Assembly (NCBI RefSeq): GCF_006364715.1
Contig: NZ_CP040984.1
Location: 930,001 to 994,000, forward strand
Direction: 5' to 3'
DNA length: 64,000 nucleotides
From: Candidatus Methylopumilus planktonicus
GTDB taxonomy: Bacteria; Pseudomonadota; Gammaproteobacteria; Burkholderiales; Methylophilaceae
Under the pieces are notes generated by a model. The model had not been told where the DNA came from, ran no database searches, and worked only from the letters and a program-made list of their open reading frames with translations. The position numbers were made by a program, and so were the translations under genes. Positions 47,157 through 56,313 of the stretch are shown one piece after another (position 1 is the first letter of the stretch; the number at the start of each line of letters is the position of its first letter).

Positions 47157-48089
47157 TTAATTTTTCTGTTTCATCTGGGTTAATTGAACAAAGACATCTT
47201 CAAGACTCGTTTGATCAGGAGCTATTTGATAAAGTCCCCAGCTATTTTTTACTGATAACTTTACGATTGCCTCTGCAGGAGATTGTTTATTTTTAAAGTG
47301 AATACGATACATACGATCTTCTACCTTTTCAACCTTTGAAACTCCTTCAATATCATTAAGTGCTGAGATTGTAGGTGCTTTTGCAAAGCCCACCATAAGC
47401 TTGTTACCTTGTCGATGCTGCTTTAATTCATCAATTGACCCATGAAATACTAAATTACCTTTATCAATAATTTGAACGCGGTCACATACCATTTCAACTT
47501 CAGGAAGAATATGTGTAGATAAAATTACACTGTGTTTTTGACCAATTTCCCTAATAAGCGCTCTAATTTCTCTAATTTGAATCGGATCAAGACCTACTGT
47601 AGGTTCGTCAAGAATCAAAACCAATGGGTTATGAATTATTGCCTGAGCAATTGCTACGCGCTGCTGATAACCATTTGATAAGTTTTCAATTAATCGTTTG
47701 CTCATATGGCTTAGCCCGCATTTTTGTTTCGCAATTTCTACAGCTTTCTTAATTTGCTTGCTTGGGACCTTATGAAGACGAGAAGCAATGGTTAAAAATT
47801 CGTCTACTGTAAGTTCTTTATATATAGGACGCATCTCAGGTAAATACCCAATTAATGCTTTTGCTTCCTTCGGATTTTCCATCATATCAATACCACAAAT
47901 TTTTACGGTTCCTATCGAGGGGGCTAAATTTCCCGTAAGCATTCGCATCGTGGTCGACTTGCCAGCACCATTAGGTCCCAAAAAGCCCAAAACCTCACCT
48001 TTTTCCAGTTGAAAACTTACATTTTTAACAGCCTCGCGACCGCCAAAAAGGCGCGTCAGCTCTATAGCTTCTAAGGTTAAATTTGACAT
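47157..48089 (-). CDS. GldA-type ABC transporter ATP-binding protein
   Basis: This 310-residue ABC-2 exporter ATPase has Walker A (GPNGAGKST, near residue 40), Q-loop (GYLPEMRPIYKELT), the signature LSNGYQQRV (the fourth residue differs from the usual LSGGQ, a variant common in this subfamily), Walker B (LILDEPTVGLDP), the D-loop and the switch histidine (LSTHILPE). A C-terminal domain of about 85 residues follows. It leads the transporter operon and diverges from the TPR gene over 156 bases. It powers the GldF-like permease. Confidence 0.9.
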   Translation of the reverse strand: MSNLTLEAIELTRLFGGREAVKNVSFQLEKGEVLGFLGPNGAGKSTTMRMLTGNLAPSIGTVKICGIDMMENPKEAKALIGYLPEMRPIYKELTVDEFLTIASRLHKVPSKQIKKAVEIAKQKCGLSHMSKRLIENLSNGYQQRVAIAQAIIHNPLVLILDEPTVGLDPIQIREIRALIREIGQKHSVILSTHILPEVEMVCDRVQIIDKGNLVFHGSIDELKQHRQGNKLMVGFAKAPTISALNDIEGVSKVEKVEDRMYRIHFKNKQSPAEAIVKLSVKNSWGLYQIAPDQTSLEDVFVQLTQMKQKN

Positions 48090-48245
48090 AGATGTTTTTT
48101 TGAATTTTTATTGAAAAAATGAATCATAATTATACATATTAAAATATCTTGTTTTACTTTAATTAAGCTCCGGAAGATGGCTGACAGCTAAATTTTTAGT
48201 CAAATTAGTTTAAACTATTGTAGAAATCAAATCTCAGGAATCTTT

Positions 48246-49916
48246 ATGCATCTGCTTAGAATATTTACCTTTATTACTTTTTTCTTATTCAGTATTTTAG
48301 CCAATGCAAAGCCTGACACATCTAGTTCGATTAATAATTATACCAATCCTGATCTCGTTTTTAGGCTCTTATTAGCTGAAATCGCTTCTCAACGTGGTGA
48401 GCTTAATCTTGCAAGCGAACTCTTTTTAGATTTAGCTAAGCAAACTGATAACGGTTTTTTTGCCGAACGCGCGACAAAACTGACTGGCTTCACAAGGAAT
48501 GCTGCATTGGCTCTAGAAGCTTCCAAAGTTTGGAATGAGCTTAATAAAGATTCTGCTGATGCTCAACAAGCTTTAAGTGAAATACTTATAGCTAACAATA
48601 AACTTAGTGAAGCAAAGCCAATTTTACAAAAGCTACTCCTCAAAGAAAAAACAAGGGCGAGTGGCTTTTTATATTTAAACAGCATGCTTTCACGAGTTCC
48701 GGATAAGAAAGCTGTGTTGACTTTAGTGACCGAGCTCGCTCAACCCTATCCTAAATTAGCAGAAGCACATTTTGCGGTTGTACATGCAGCGTGGATTAGT
48801 AAAGATCAAAAAGCTTACGAAAAAGAATTGGCTGCTATCACACAAATTAAACCAGATTGGGAAATGCCAATTTTATTTAAAGGGCAAATCTTGGCTCAAG
48901 ATAATCCTGAAAAGGCCCTTAATTTCTACAGCAGTTTCTTAAACAAATATCCAAAATCTAACGACGTAAGGCTTGAATATGCAAAGCTACTAACAAATGG
49001 TCGGAAATTTAATGAAGCAAAAAATGAATTTATAAAACTTGTAAACACAGCAAATAGTTCTGCAGAGATTACACTTGCAGTAGGTTTATTGTCAGTTGAA
49101 CTTGAAGATTACGATCTTGCTGAAAAGTATTTTTTACAAAGCCTTAAAAGAAAGCCAAAAGACAAGGATCAAGTCTTTATCTATCTTGCAAAGATTGCGG
49201 ATAAAAAGAATCTAAGTGATGTGGCAATTACTTGGCTTAATAAAGTAGGCAATGGAACTCATTTTATTGAATCAAAACTAATTACAGCAGAAATCATTGC
49301 TAAAAAAGAATCTGTCGATAAAGCGTTAGAATTTTTAAATGCGATAAAATCTAATTCGCCGGATGAAAAATTAAGCGTCGTTCAGTTAAAAACCTCTTTA
49401 CTCACCCGATTCAATCGACATCAAGAAGCATTTGAGCTCATGCAGAATGAAGCATCTAACTTCGCTCAATCTGCTGAATTTAAATTTGACTATGCGCTCC
49501 TTGCAGATAAGTTAAATAAGTATGATTTAATGGAAAAGCTTTTAAGGGAAGCTATTAAAATTAAACCTGACTACGCTGTAGCTTATAACGCACTGGGCTA
49601 TTCATTTGTTGATAGAAACATTAATTTAGATGATGCAAAGAAATATATTGAGGTTGCCTTATCAATCTCGCCTAATAATCATTACATTTTAGACAGTATG
49701 GGTTGGTTATATTTCAGACTCGGCAAATTAGATTCAGCTCTTTCTTTCATTCAGAAAGCTTATGACGTTCAAGCGGATCCAGAGATCGCAGCGCATCTTG
49801 GTGAAATTTTGTGGGCGCAAGGAAAGAAGAAGGAAGCTGGTGATGTTCTTGAACTGTCGCTTCAATCATTTCCCGATAATGAAGTTCTGAAAGAAACATT
49901 TAAAAGACTACGTTAA
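48246..49916 (+). CDS. Exported tetratricopeptide-repeat protein
   Basis: This 556-residue protein has an N-terminal signal peptide (about residues 1-22, ending SILANA) and many TPR-like helical pairs; clear repeats occur at about residues 430-540 (PDYAVAYNALGYSFVDRN, PNNHYILDSMGWLYFRLGKLDSAL). It is likely periplasmic and probably mediates protein-protein contacts. It lies 23 bases upstream of lolB, a pairing common in Betaproteobacteria, so a role near the outer membrane is plausible. The exact function is unknown and no enzyme motif is visible. Confidence 0.85.
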   Translation: MHLLRIFTFITFFLFSILANAKPDTSSSINNYTNPDLVFRLLLAEIASQRGELNLASELFLDLAKQTDNGFFAERATKLTGFTRNAALALEASKVWNELNKDSADAQQALSEILIANNKLSEAKPILQKLLLKEKTRASGFLYLNSMLSRVPDKKAVLTLVTELAQPYPKLAEAHFAVVHAAWISKDQKAYEKELAAITQIKPDWEMPILFKGQILAQDNPEKALNFYSSFLNKYPKSNDVRLEYAKLLTNGRKFNEAKNEFIKLVNTANSSAEITLAVGLLSVELEDYDLAEKYFLQSLKRKPKDKDQVFIYLAKIADKKNLSDVAITWLNKVGNGTHFIESKLITAEIIAKKESVDKALEFLNAIKSNSPDEKLSVVQLKTSLLTRFNRHQEAFELMQNEASNFAQSAEFKFDYALLADKLNKYDLMEKLLREAIKIKPDYAVAYNALGYSFVDRNINLDDAKKYIEVALSISPNNHYILDSMGWLYFRLGKLDSALSFIQKAYDVQADPEIAAHLGEILWAQGKKKEAGDVLELSLQSFPDNEVLKETFKRLR

Positions 49917-49939
49917 TTCTTAACAGAGCTTTTATTTAA

Positions 49940-50557
49940 TTGAATCTTTTTAGCGCCCTTTTTCTTGTAGCAGCACTTTTTTTCTCAGGCTGCTCAACAT
50001 TGAATGATCCATTTGAGATATTTAAATCTCCCTCACCCGCTATTGAAACCTTACAAGCGATTGACGAAAATCGTTTTATCGAAAAATTTTCCATAAAAGC
50101 TAAATTTGCTTACTCGGTCGATTCCAAAGGAGGCTCGGGTCGACTAATTTGGCGATATGAAAACAACCAAGATGAAATTGATATTTTTTCGCCCTTTAAT
50201 AGCCAAGTCGCAAAAATTATTTACTCATCTAATGACAAACTTATCATTGATGCCAATGGGAAAGTTTTGTCGGGTGATGACTTTGATCGCTACATACAAT
50301 CTTTGTTTGGTAAAAATATTTCGCCAGATCTTTTTAGACATCTAATTACAAATCATGTTGATCAAATTAAAAATTTACATAAAGACGAAAATCAACTAAA
50401 TCGTACAACTCATTTTTATAATGATGAGTGGAATATCTTAATCAATGCTTTTAAAACTCAGGATGGCTTGACCATCCCCTCTAAAATATCGATTACCCAA
50501 GGTACATTTAGTTTTAATTTTATTGTGGAAGAGATTATTAACATTGCAGGCAAATGA
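49940..50557 (+). CDS. lolB: Outer-membrane lipoprotein receptor LolB
   Basis: LolB accepts lipoproteins from LolA and inserts them into the outer membrane. The 205-residue protein begins at TTG and has a lipoprotein signal ending at FFSGC, so Cys near residue 18 is lipidated. The soluble domain has the beta-strand pattern IEKFSIKAKFAYSVDSKGGSGRLIWRYENNQDEIDIFSPFNSQVAKI that is typical of LolB. Its C-terminus overlaps the start of ispE. Conservation in this family is modest; context with ispE-prs makes the call secure. Confidence 0.9.
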   Translation: MNLFSALFLVAALFFSGCSTLNDPFEIFKSPSPAIETLQAIDENRFIEKFSIKAKFAYSVDSKGGSGRLIWRYENNQDEIDIFSPFNSQVAKIIYSSNDKLIIDANGKVLSGDDFDRYIQSLFGKNISPDLFRHLITNHVDQIKNLHKDENQLNRTTHFYNDEWNILINAFKTQDGLTIPSKISITQGTFSFNFIVEEIINIAGK

Positions 50558-51422
50558 ACTTAAAGAAAATGGTTATAAAGAATTTTTGGCGCCAGCAAAA
50601 TTAAATTTATTTCTTCGTGTAATAAATAAAAGGCTTGATGGTTATCACAATATTCAAACAGTCTTTCAGCTCATTGATCTTTATGACAATCTTTTTATTA
50701 AAATAAACGAGTCTGGACTTATACGTCGGACTTCTCAGCACACGAATATTCAAGAAAGTGACGATTTAAGCATTAAAGCGGCTCACTTATTAAAGCCATT
50801 TGCAGATAACCAATCAGGTGCAGATATCTTTATTAAAAAATCCATCCCAATGGGCGGCGGTCTTGGGGGAGGCAGCTCGGATGCTGCAACAACACTTATT
50901 GCCCTGAATTTATTATGGCAATGCCAATTAACACAGAAAGAATTACAAGGATTGGCTCTAAAGCTAGGCGCGGACGTCCCGTTCTTTATTTTTGGCCAAA
51001 ATGCCTGGGCTGAAGGTATAGGTGAAAACCTCACCCCTTTCCAGACCCCACCACAAGATTACCTTGTCATAGCCCCTAAGGAGAAGGTTTCCACGAGAGA
51101 GGTTTTTGAGTCACTTGAATTGACAAAAGACCGGATTCCATTGAAAATAGCAGGCTTTTCCAATGAATTAGGCGCTAAAAATTTAGCTAACGATTTGCAA
51201 AAAGGGGTCTTAAAAAAATTTAAAGGAATTACCCTTGTTTTTGACTGGTTAAACCAGTTTGGCCACGCAAAAATGACAGGCTCAGGATCATGTTTTTTTA
51301 TATCTTTGAGTTCAGCAGATGAAGGTAAAAAAATAGCAGAGAAAAGGCCAGAACATACACTAGGCTTTGTAGTTAAAGGGTTAAATAACCACCCTCATTT
51401 TAATTTAATGTTGGGAACATAA
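50544..51422 (+). CDS. ispE: 4-diphosphocytidyl-2-C-methyl-D-erythritol kinase
   Basis: IspE phosphorylates CDP-ME in the MEP isoprenoid pathway. The GHMP-kinase motif PMGGGLGGGSSDAATTL is clear, with APAKLNLFLRV at the N-terminus, KLGADVPFFIFG and the C-terminal MTGSGSCFF. No in-frame ATG precedes PAKLN. TTG codons at 50523, 50544 and 50586 are candidates; 50544 has GGAAGAG upstream and gives about 292 residues. In any of the first two cases the gene overlaps lolB. tRNA-Gln begins eight bases after the stop. Confidence 0.94.
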   Translation: MQANELKENGYKEFLAPAKLNLFLRVINKRLDGYHNIQTVFQLIDLYDNLFIKINESGLIRRTSQHTNIQESDDLSIKAAHLLKPFADNQSGADIFIKKSIPMGGGLGGGSSDAATTLIALNLLWQCQLTQKELQGLALKLGADVPFFIFGQNAWAEGIGENLTPFQTPPQDYLVIAPKEKVSTREVFESLELTKDRIPLKIAGFSNELGAKNLANDLQKGVLKKFKGITLVFDWLNQFGHAKMTGSGSCFFISLSSADEGKKIAEKRPEHTLGFVVKGLNNHPHFNLMLGT

Positions 51423-51429
51423 TAATAAT

Positions 51430-51506
51430 AGGGGAGTCGCCAAGCTGGTTAAGGCACTGGATTTTGATTCCAGCATGCGAAGGTTCGAATCCTTCCTCCC
51501 CTGCCA
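51430..51506 (+). tRNA. tRNA-Gln (anticodon TTG)
   Basis: A 77-base cloverleaf: acceptor AGGGGAG pairs with CTCCCCT, anticodon stem CTGGA/TCCAG with loop TTTTGAT and anticodon TTG at 51464-51466, and T-loop TTCGAAT. The discriminator is G and CCA is encoded. It lies between ispE and prs, the conserved location in Betaproteobacteria, and is probably processed from their common transcript. Confidence 0.97.
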
Positions 51507-51543
51507 TTTTAGAGACTGACCATTTATAACCAGGACCGAGACT

Positions 51544-52494
51544 TTGGATAATAACAGCGTCATGATATTCACGGGCAATGCCAATCCTATTCTTGCTGAG
51601 CAGGTTGCAGAGAATCTAGGCATTCACCTTGGACGCGCTGACGTAGGTCGTTTTAGTGATGGGGAGATTATGGTTGAGCTCCTTGAAAATGTTCGCGGTA
51701 GAGATGTATTTGTTCTTCAATCTACAAGCCATCCAACCAACGATAACTTAATGGAAATTATGGTAATTGTTGATGCTTTAAGAAGGTCATCTGCATCGAG
51801 AATTACAGCTGCGATCCCTTATCTTGGCTACTCAAGACAAGATAGAAGACCCAGATCAGCTCGGGTTGCGATTACAGCTAAAGTTGTGGCTAATATGCTT
51901 ACAAGCGTTGGTGTGAATAGATTACTTACTATGGATCTTCACTCTGACCAAATTCAGGGATTTTTTGATATTCCTGTTGATAATATATATGCAACACCTG
52001 TGCTTCTTAAAGATTTGCTTGAACAAAATCATAAAAATCTTGTAGTAGTGTCGCCGGATGTTGGTGGTGTTGTGAGAGCAAGAGCGTGCGCTAAACAACT
52101 AGGATCAGATCTTGCGATCATAGACAAACGTAGACCAAAACCAAATGTGTCTAAAGTGATGAATATTATTGGTGAAGTAGAAAATAGAACCTGCGTCATT
52201 ATTGATGACATGGTCGATACTGCAAACACACTTTGCGAAGCTGCTGCTGCTTTAAAAAAGAATGGTGCTACTAAAGTGGTAGCTTATGCTACACACCCAA
52301 TTCTTTCAGGGGATGCAGCAAAAATTATTACTGATTCAGCATTAGATGAATTAGTTGTAACAAATACAATTCCACTTAATGAAGTGGCAATGGCATGTAA
52401 AAAAATTAGGCAGCTTAGCGTTGCTGAACTCTTAGCAGAAACGATTCGTCGTATCAGCCAAGGTGATTCCGTAAGTTCTCTTTTTATGGAATAA
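51544..52494 (+). CDS. prs: Ribose-phosphate pyrophosphokinase
   Basis: Prs makes PRPP from ribose 5-phosphate and ATP for nucleotides, histidine and tryptophan. The 316-residue protein has the [19 protein letters not shown]-terminus, the flexible [10 protein letters not shown] loop, [14 protein letters not shown] with metal-binding His, and the PRPP loop [14 protein letters not shown] near residue 220. The start is TTG 51544; an internal ATG at 51562 is less likely because Met-Asp-Asn-Asn-Ser matches family length. It follows tRNA-Gln by 37 bases. Confidence 0.98.
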   Translation: MDNNSVMIFTGNANPILAEQVAENLGIHLGRADVGRFSDGEIMVELLENVRGRDVFVLQSTSHPTNDNLMEIMVIVDALRRSSASRITAAIPYLGYSRQDRRPRSARVAITAKVVANMLTSVGVNRLLTMDLHSDQIQGFFDIPVDNIYATPVLLKDLLEQNHKNLVVVSPDVGGVVRARACAKQLGSDLAIIDKRRPKPNVSKVMNIIGEVENRTCVIIDDMVDTANTLCEAAAALKKNGATKVVAYATHPILSGDAAKIITDSALDELVVTNTIPLNEVAMACKKIRQLSVAELLAETIRRISQGDSVSSLFME

Positions 52495-52499
52495 AAAAT

Positions 52500-52547
52500 T
52501 TGGTCATGTTGACCAATAAACTGCTGCAGTCTGGTCGCGGAATGCAG
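52500..52547 (+). promoter_or_regulatory. Two hairpins in the leader of rplY
   Basis: TTGGTCA-TGT-TGACCAA (52500-52516) is a perfect 7-bp stem with three-base loop; CTGCA (52524-52528) can pair with TGCAG (52543-52547). Neither has a U-tract. They could end prs transcripts weakly or structure the rplY leader; L25 autogenous control is known in E. coli but the link here is inference. Confidence 0.4.
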
Positions 52548-52568
52548 ATTTAATTTAAGGAGTAGTAA

Positions 52569-53270
52569 ATGAAAATCGAAATTAATGCAACAAAACGTGG
52601 TGTGAAAGGTACGGGTGCGAGCCGCCGTCTTCGCCACGCTGGAATTGTTCCTGGAATCTTATATGGTGGAGGCAAAGAACCTGTCTCGCTTGACCTAGAA
52701 CATAAATCTTTATTTTTACAATTTAGACATGAAGCATTTCATGCATCTATCTTGACGCTCAACTTAGAAGGCGGCAAAGAGTCTGTCTTGTTAAGAGATT
52801 ATCAAATGCATCCTGTAAGAAACACCATTCAGCATATTGATTTTCAACGCGTCAATGAAAATGAAAAAATTCACGTGAAAGTCCCCTTCCACTTCGCTAA
52901 TGCCGAAGTATCGCCAGGCGTTAAACTTAACGGTGGTATTGTGGCTCACATTATGACTGAAGCAAATATCTCCTGCTTACCAAAAGATCTTCCTGAATTT
53001 ATTGAGGTTGATTTGGCAGCGCTTGATATTGGCCAATCGGTTCACTTATCACAAATTAAAGTCGCTGAAGGTGTTGAATTCGTTCAGCTTTCTCATGGTA
53101 ACGATGCAGCAGTTGCATCTGTAGCTAAACCAAGAGCAGTGGTTGAAGAAGTCGTAGCTAAACCAGTTGAAGGTGCAGCTGATGCAGCCGCTCCAGCAGC
53201 AGCTGATGGTGCTAAGCTAGCTGAAGGTGCAGCCTCAGCTGATGAAGCTAAATCAGACAAAGCTAAGTAA
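52569..53270 (+). CDS. rplY: 50S ribosomal protein L25/general stress protein Ctc
   Basis: L25 binds 5S rRNA in the large subunit. This 233-residue protein is the long (CTC-type) form: an N-terminal L25 domain (residues about 1-90; GTGASRRLRHAGIVPGILYGGG), a C-terminal TL5-like beta domain (about 95-190; NENEKIHVKVPFHF...LPKDLPEFIEVDLAALDIGQSVHLSQI) and a low-complexity Ala/Glu-rich tail from about 190. AAGGAG precedes the ATG. A strong intrinsic terminator follows. It belongs to the prs-rplY-pth-ychF string. Confidence 0.97.
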   Translation: MKIEINATKRGVKGTGASRRLRHAGIVPGILYGGGKEPVSLDLEHKSLFLQFRHEAFHASILTLNLEGGKESVLLRDYQMHPVRNTIQHIDFQRVNENEKIHVKVPFHFANAEVSPGVKLNGGIVAHIMTEANISCLPKDLPEFIEVDLAALDIGQSVHLSQIKVAEGVEFVQLSHGNDAAVASVAKPRAVVEEVVAKPVEGAADAAAPAAADGAKLAEGAASADEAKSDKAK

Positions 53271-53289
53271 TTTAACTTTTGATATAAAT

Positions 53290-53327
53290 AAGGCGCGCTT
53301 AATTTAAAAAAGTGCGCCTTATTTTTT
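53290..53327 (+). terminator. Intrinsic terminator after rplY
   Basis: AAGGCGCGCTT (53290-53300) pairs with AAGTGCGCCTT (53310-53320) over 11 bp with one G-T wobble and a nine-base loop, followed by ATTTTTT. It begins about 20 bases after rplY and ends just before the pth start at 53331. Confidence 0.92.
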
Positions 53328-53330
53328 CAT

Positions 53331-53906
53331 ATGAACCAAATTAAATTATTTGTAGGTCTTGGAAATCCTGGCGAAAAATACTCAGATACTAGACATAATG
53401 CTGGTTTTTGGTGGATTGATCTCGTCGCTGATCAACATAATATCAATCTACAAAATAGTGATAAGTTTTCTTCAAGTATTGGAAAGTTATCCAATTCGTA
53501 TGAAATTTATTTTGCTAAGCCTAGTACTTACATGAATGATAGTGGAAAAGCACTTGCAGCAATCATAAAGTTTTATAAGATCAATCCCAATGAAATCTTA
53601 GTCGTTCACGATGATCTTGATATTGACGTCGGTCAAGCGAAGCTCAAATTTGGTGGAAGTCATGGCGGACATAATGGACTTAAAAGTATATTTGCATCCA
53701 TCGGCTCTCAGGATTTTTGGCGTTTAAAAATTGGTATTGGTCATCCAGGAGATAAGCATTTAGTCGTTGATTATGTTTTAAAAAATCCTTCATCTAAAGA
53801 GAGAAGTCTCATTGATGAATCTATAGAAGAAAGCAGTCAGCTTTTTAATGAAATTGCATCAGGGCAATTTGAAAAAGCTATGCTCAATCTTCACACTAAC
53901 AAATAA
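53331..53906 (+). CDS. pth: Peptidyl-tRNA hydrolase
   Basis: Pth frees tRNAs from prematurely released peptidyl-tRNA. The 191-residue protein has the VGLGNPGEKYSDTRHNAGF motif with the catalytic His near residue 23, KPSTYMNDSGKAL, and VVHDDLDIDVGQAKLKFGGSHGGHNGLKSI containing the conserved Asp near 97. The ATG follows the rplY terminator after only a few bases, so it is probably read through that terminator. It precedes ychF by 12 bases. Confidence 0.97.
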   Translation: MNQIKLFVGLGNPGEKYSDTRHNAGFWWIDLVADQHNINLQNSDKFSSSIGKLSNSYEIYFAKPSTYMNDSGKALAAIIKFYKINPNEILVVHDDLDIDVGQAKLKFGGSHGGHNGLKSIFASIGSQDFWRLKIGIGHPGDKHLVVDYVLKNPSSKERSLIDESIEESSQLFNEIASGQFEKAMLNLHTNK

Positions 53907-53918
53907 AGAAAATATATT

Positions 53919-55004
53919 ATGAAATGTGGCATTGTCGGATTACCTAACGTCGGAAAATCAACGCTATTCAATGCGATTACTAAGGCAAGTATAGCCGCGG
54001 AAAATTATCCCTTCTGTACCATCGAACCCAATATTGGGATTGTAGAAGTTCCAGATCTTAGAATCGAAAAGCTAATAGCAATAGTTAACCCAGAAAAAAC
54101 TCAGCCAGCCATTGTCGAGTTTGTTGATATCGCAGGTCTTGTTGCGGGAGCCTCTAAGGGAGAAGGTCTTGGTAATAAGTTTTTAGCTAACATTAGAGAA
54201 ACAGATGCCATTGTGCACGTAGTGCGCTGCTTTCAAGATGACAACATCGTTCACGTTTCTGGTAAGGTAGATCCTCTATCTGATATTGAAGTCATTAATA
54301 CAGAACTTATCTTAGCGGATATGGAAACTGTGGACAAAACACTTCACCGCGAAAACAAAAAAGCAAAATCAGGAGATAAAGAAGCTATTCAACTAGTTTC
54401 AATTCTGACAAAAGTTGTATCACACCTTGATCAGGGAAAATTGGCTAAAAATTTAAATTTAGATCAGGATGAGCTTAAACTTATTAAGCCTCTTTGCTTA
54501 ATCACTGTGAAGCCTGTCATGTTTGTTGCTAATGTGAACGAAACAGGATTCACGAATAACCCTATATTGGACTCACTTAAAGCATTGGCTCAAAAAGATA
54601 ATCTTCCTGTAATTTCTATTTGCGCAAAAATTGAAGCTGAAATTGCTGATCTAGAAGACGAAGATAAAGCAATATTTCTTAGTGAGCTCGGTTTAGAAGA
54701 GCCAGGTCTCGATAAAGTTATTAGATCAGCTTATACGCTATTAGGTTTGCAAACCTACTTCACAGCAGGCGTCAAAGAAGTAAGGGCTTGGACTGTAAAA
54801 AAAGGTGCAACTGCTCCTGAAGCTGCCGGTGTTATCCATACAGACTTTGAAAAAGGTTTTATTCGTGCAGAAGTTATTTCTTACAATGATTTTATTACAT
54901 ACAATGGCGAGCAAAAATCTAAAGAGGCAGGAAAAATGCGCTTAGAGGGTAAGGAATATATTGTTCAAGATGGGGATGTGATGCATTTCAGGTTTAACGT
55001 TTAA
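53919..55004 (+). CDS. ychF: Redox-regulated ATPase YchF
   Basis: YchF is an Obg-family P-loop protein that binds ribosomes and prefers ATP to GTP. The 361-residue protein has G1 ([11 protein letters not shown]), G3 ([10 protein letters not shown]), a coiled-coil insertion (about residues 125-175) and NVNE in place of the guanine-specific NKxD, which explains ATP preference. A TGS domain (about 280-361) closes the protein. It ends the prs-rplY-pth-ychF group. Confidence 0.97.
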   Translation: MKCGIVGLPNVGKSTLFNAITKASIAAENYPFCTIEPNIGIVEVPDLRIEKLIAIVNPEKTQPAIVEFVDIAGLVAGASKGEGLGNKFLANIRETDAIVHVVRCFQDDNIVHVSGKVDPLSDIEVINTELILADMETVDKTLHRENKKAKSGDKEAIQLVSILTKVVSHLDQGKLAKNLNLDQDELKLIKPLCLITVKPVMFVANVNETGFTNNPILDSLKALAQKDNLPVISICAKIEAEIADLEDEDKAIFLSELGLEEPGLDKVIRSAYTLLGLQTYFTAGVKEVRAWTVKKGATAPEAAGVIHTDFEKGFIRAEVISYNDFITYNGEQKSKEAGKMRLEGKEYIVQDGDVMHFRFNV

Positions 55005-55014
55005 CGATCAATCT

Positions 55015-55043
55015 TTGACTTTAAGTGGTTAAAAAAATATAAT
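55015..55043 (+). promoter_or_regulatory. Sigma-70 promoter for tRNA-Met
   Basis: TTGACT (55015-55020) and TATAAT (55038-55043) are 17 bases apart, with five of six and six of six matches. It is the best sigma-70 match I found in the window and lies 26 bases before the tRNA 5' end. Confidence 0.88.
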
Positions 55044-55069
55044 TCAACGCTTCGTTTGTTTCAAAAAAG

Positions 55070-55146
55070 GGTGATGTAGCTCAGCTGGTTAGAGCGCAGG
55101 ATTCATAATCCTGAGGTCGAGGGATCGTGACCCTCCATCACCACCA
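55070..55146 (+). tRNA. tRNA-Met, elongator type (anticodon CAT), unusual T-loop
   Basis: A 77-base cloverleaf with acceptor GGTGATG/CATCACC, anticodon stem CAGGA/TCCTG, anticodon CAT at 55104-55106, discriminator A and encoded CCA. A paired first acceptor position and lack of the GGG/CCC anticodon stem exclude an initiator. The T-stem is GAGGG/CCCTC but its loop reads ATCGTGA, so position 54 is A and 58 is T rather than the usual T54 and A58. A tRNA-Ile with lysidine also uses CAT and cannot be fully excluded. Confidence 0.9.
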
Positions 55147-55150
55147 TCTT

Positions 55151-56281
55151 TTAAATATTTAACTCAGTTTTATACGGTACTCTTTCATTAAGTTCGTTTG
55201 TGTATTGATCAATGCCATTCTTTTCTCTTCTTAAAAAATCCTTGATTGCGTGCTCAAATTTTTCATCGAAGATTCTATGGAATGAAAATGTGTTGAAAGG
55301 CTCAAAGCCCCTTGCCATTTTATGCTCGCCTTGAGCACCGCCTTCAAATATAGAAATCTTATTTTCAATACAAAATTCTTGGCCCTGGTAGTAAGAAAGT
55401 TCAAAATGTAAACCAGGATAAAAAGATTTTGAGCCCCAATATCTCCCATACAATTTTTTACCATCATGAATAAAAAATGATCCTGCAATAGGGAGGTAAC
55501 CTTCGTATGCCAATACTAATAATAAGTTCTCAGGCATACTTTCTCTTATAAGGCTAAAAAAATCTCTTGTTAGGTAGGGTTGTGAATGATGCTCTTGATA
55601 GGTATTGCAGTAACAAGCATAAAAAAAATCTAAGTCTGTTTCTGTAATTTCTGGGCCTTTTATTTTTTTGATTTCGAATCCAAGATCTTTGATCTTTTTT
55701 CTTTCTTGCTTTATTTTTTTTCGCTTGTCATGAGAAAGTTGAGATAAGAATTCTTCAAAATTATTATAATGCTTGTTTTGCCATTTGAACTGAACGCCCT
55801 CCCTTGGCATCCATTTTGAATCTTCATGCATGTCTCGCTCGCTCTCATCACAAAATAAAATATGAATTGATGATATTTTATTTTTATAAGCCAAGTCTTC
55901 TAATTGCATGACTATATTTTTTTTAATAGATTGGTCTAATCCAAAAATTCTAGGCCCTGTAGCTGGAGTAAACGGGATAGATGAAACGATCTTTGGGTAG
56001 TAGTTTTTCCCATATTTTTGATAGGCCTCTGCCCAAGACCAATCAAATACGTATTCTCCATAGGAGTGTTCTTTTAAAAATATAGGTGAAGCACCAACCA
56101 GCCTGCCTTGATCAGTCACGGTCACAGGAAAAGGCTGCCATCCTGTACCCTCTCCGATTGACTTTGATGTTTCAAGTGATTGAAAAAATTCAAGCCTTAA
56201 AAAAGGATTAGATTTTGTAAGGTCATTCCATTCTTTTTGATTGATATTTTTAAAGCTAGATTGAAATTCTAAAGCCGCCAT
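55151..56281 (-). CDS. FemAB/GNAT-like N-acyltransferase family protein (DUF482)
   Basis: This 376-residue cytoplasmic protein fits the DUF482/FemAB-like family of the GNAT superfamily: an N-terminal ITF-like FQSSFKNINQKEWNDL, ASPIFLKEHSYGEYVFDWSWAEAY, SSIPFTPATGPRIF near residue 95, and a C-terminal acyltransferase segment (YGRYWGSKSFYPGLHFELSYYQGQEFCIE; EGGAQGEHKMARGF). The family is widespread in proteobacteria but its substrate is unknown; a link to peptidoglycan has been proposed from similarity to FemAB. It has no operon partner beyond the EF-hand gene upstream, 32 bases away. Confidence 0.85.
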   Translation of the reverse strand: MAALEFQSSFKNINQKEWNDLTKSNPFLRLEFFQSLETSKSIGEGTGWQPFPVTVTDQGRLVGASPIFLKEHSYGEYVFDWSWAEAYQKYGKNYYPKIVSSIPFTPATGPRIFGLDQSIKKNIVMQLEDLAYKNKISSIHILFCDESERDMHEDSKWMPREGVQFKWQNKHYNNFEEFLSQLSHDKRKKIKQERKKIKDLGFEIKKIKGPEITETDLDFFYACYCNTYQEHHSQPYLTRDFFSLIRESMPENLLLVLAYEGYLPIAGSFFIHDGKKLYGRYWGSKSFYPGLHFELSYYQGQEFCIENKISIFEGGAQGEHKMARGFEPFNTFSFHRIFDEKFEHAIKDFLRREKNGIDQYTNELNERVPYKTELNI

Positions 56282-56313
56282 AGTGATCTATTTTAACGAA
56301 GATTCACTAAGGA

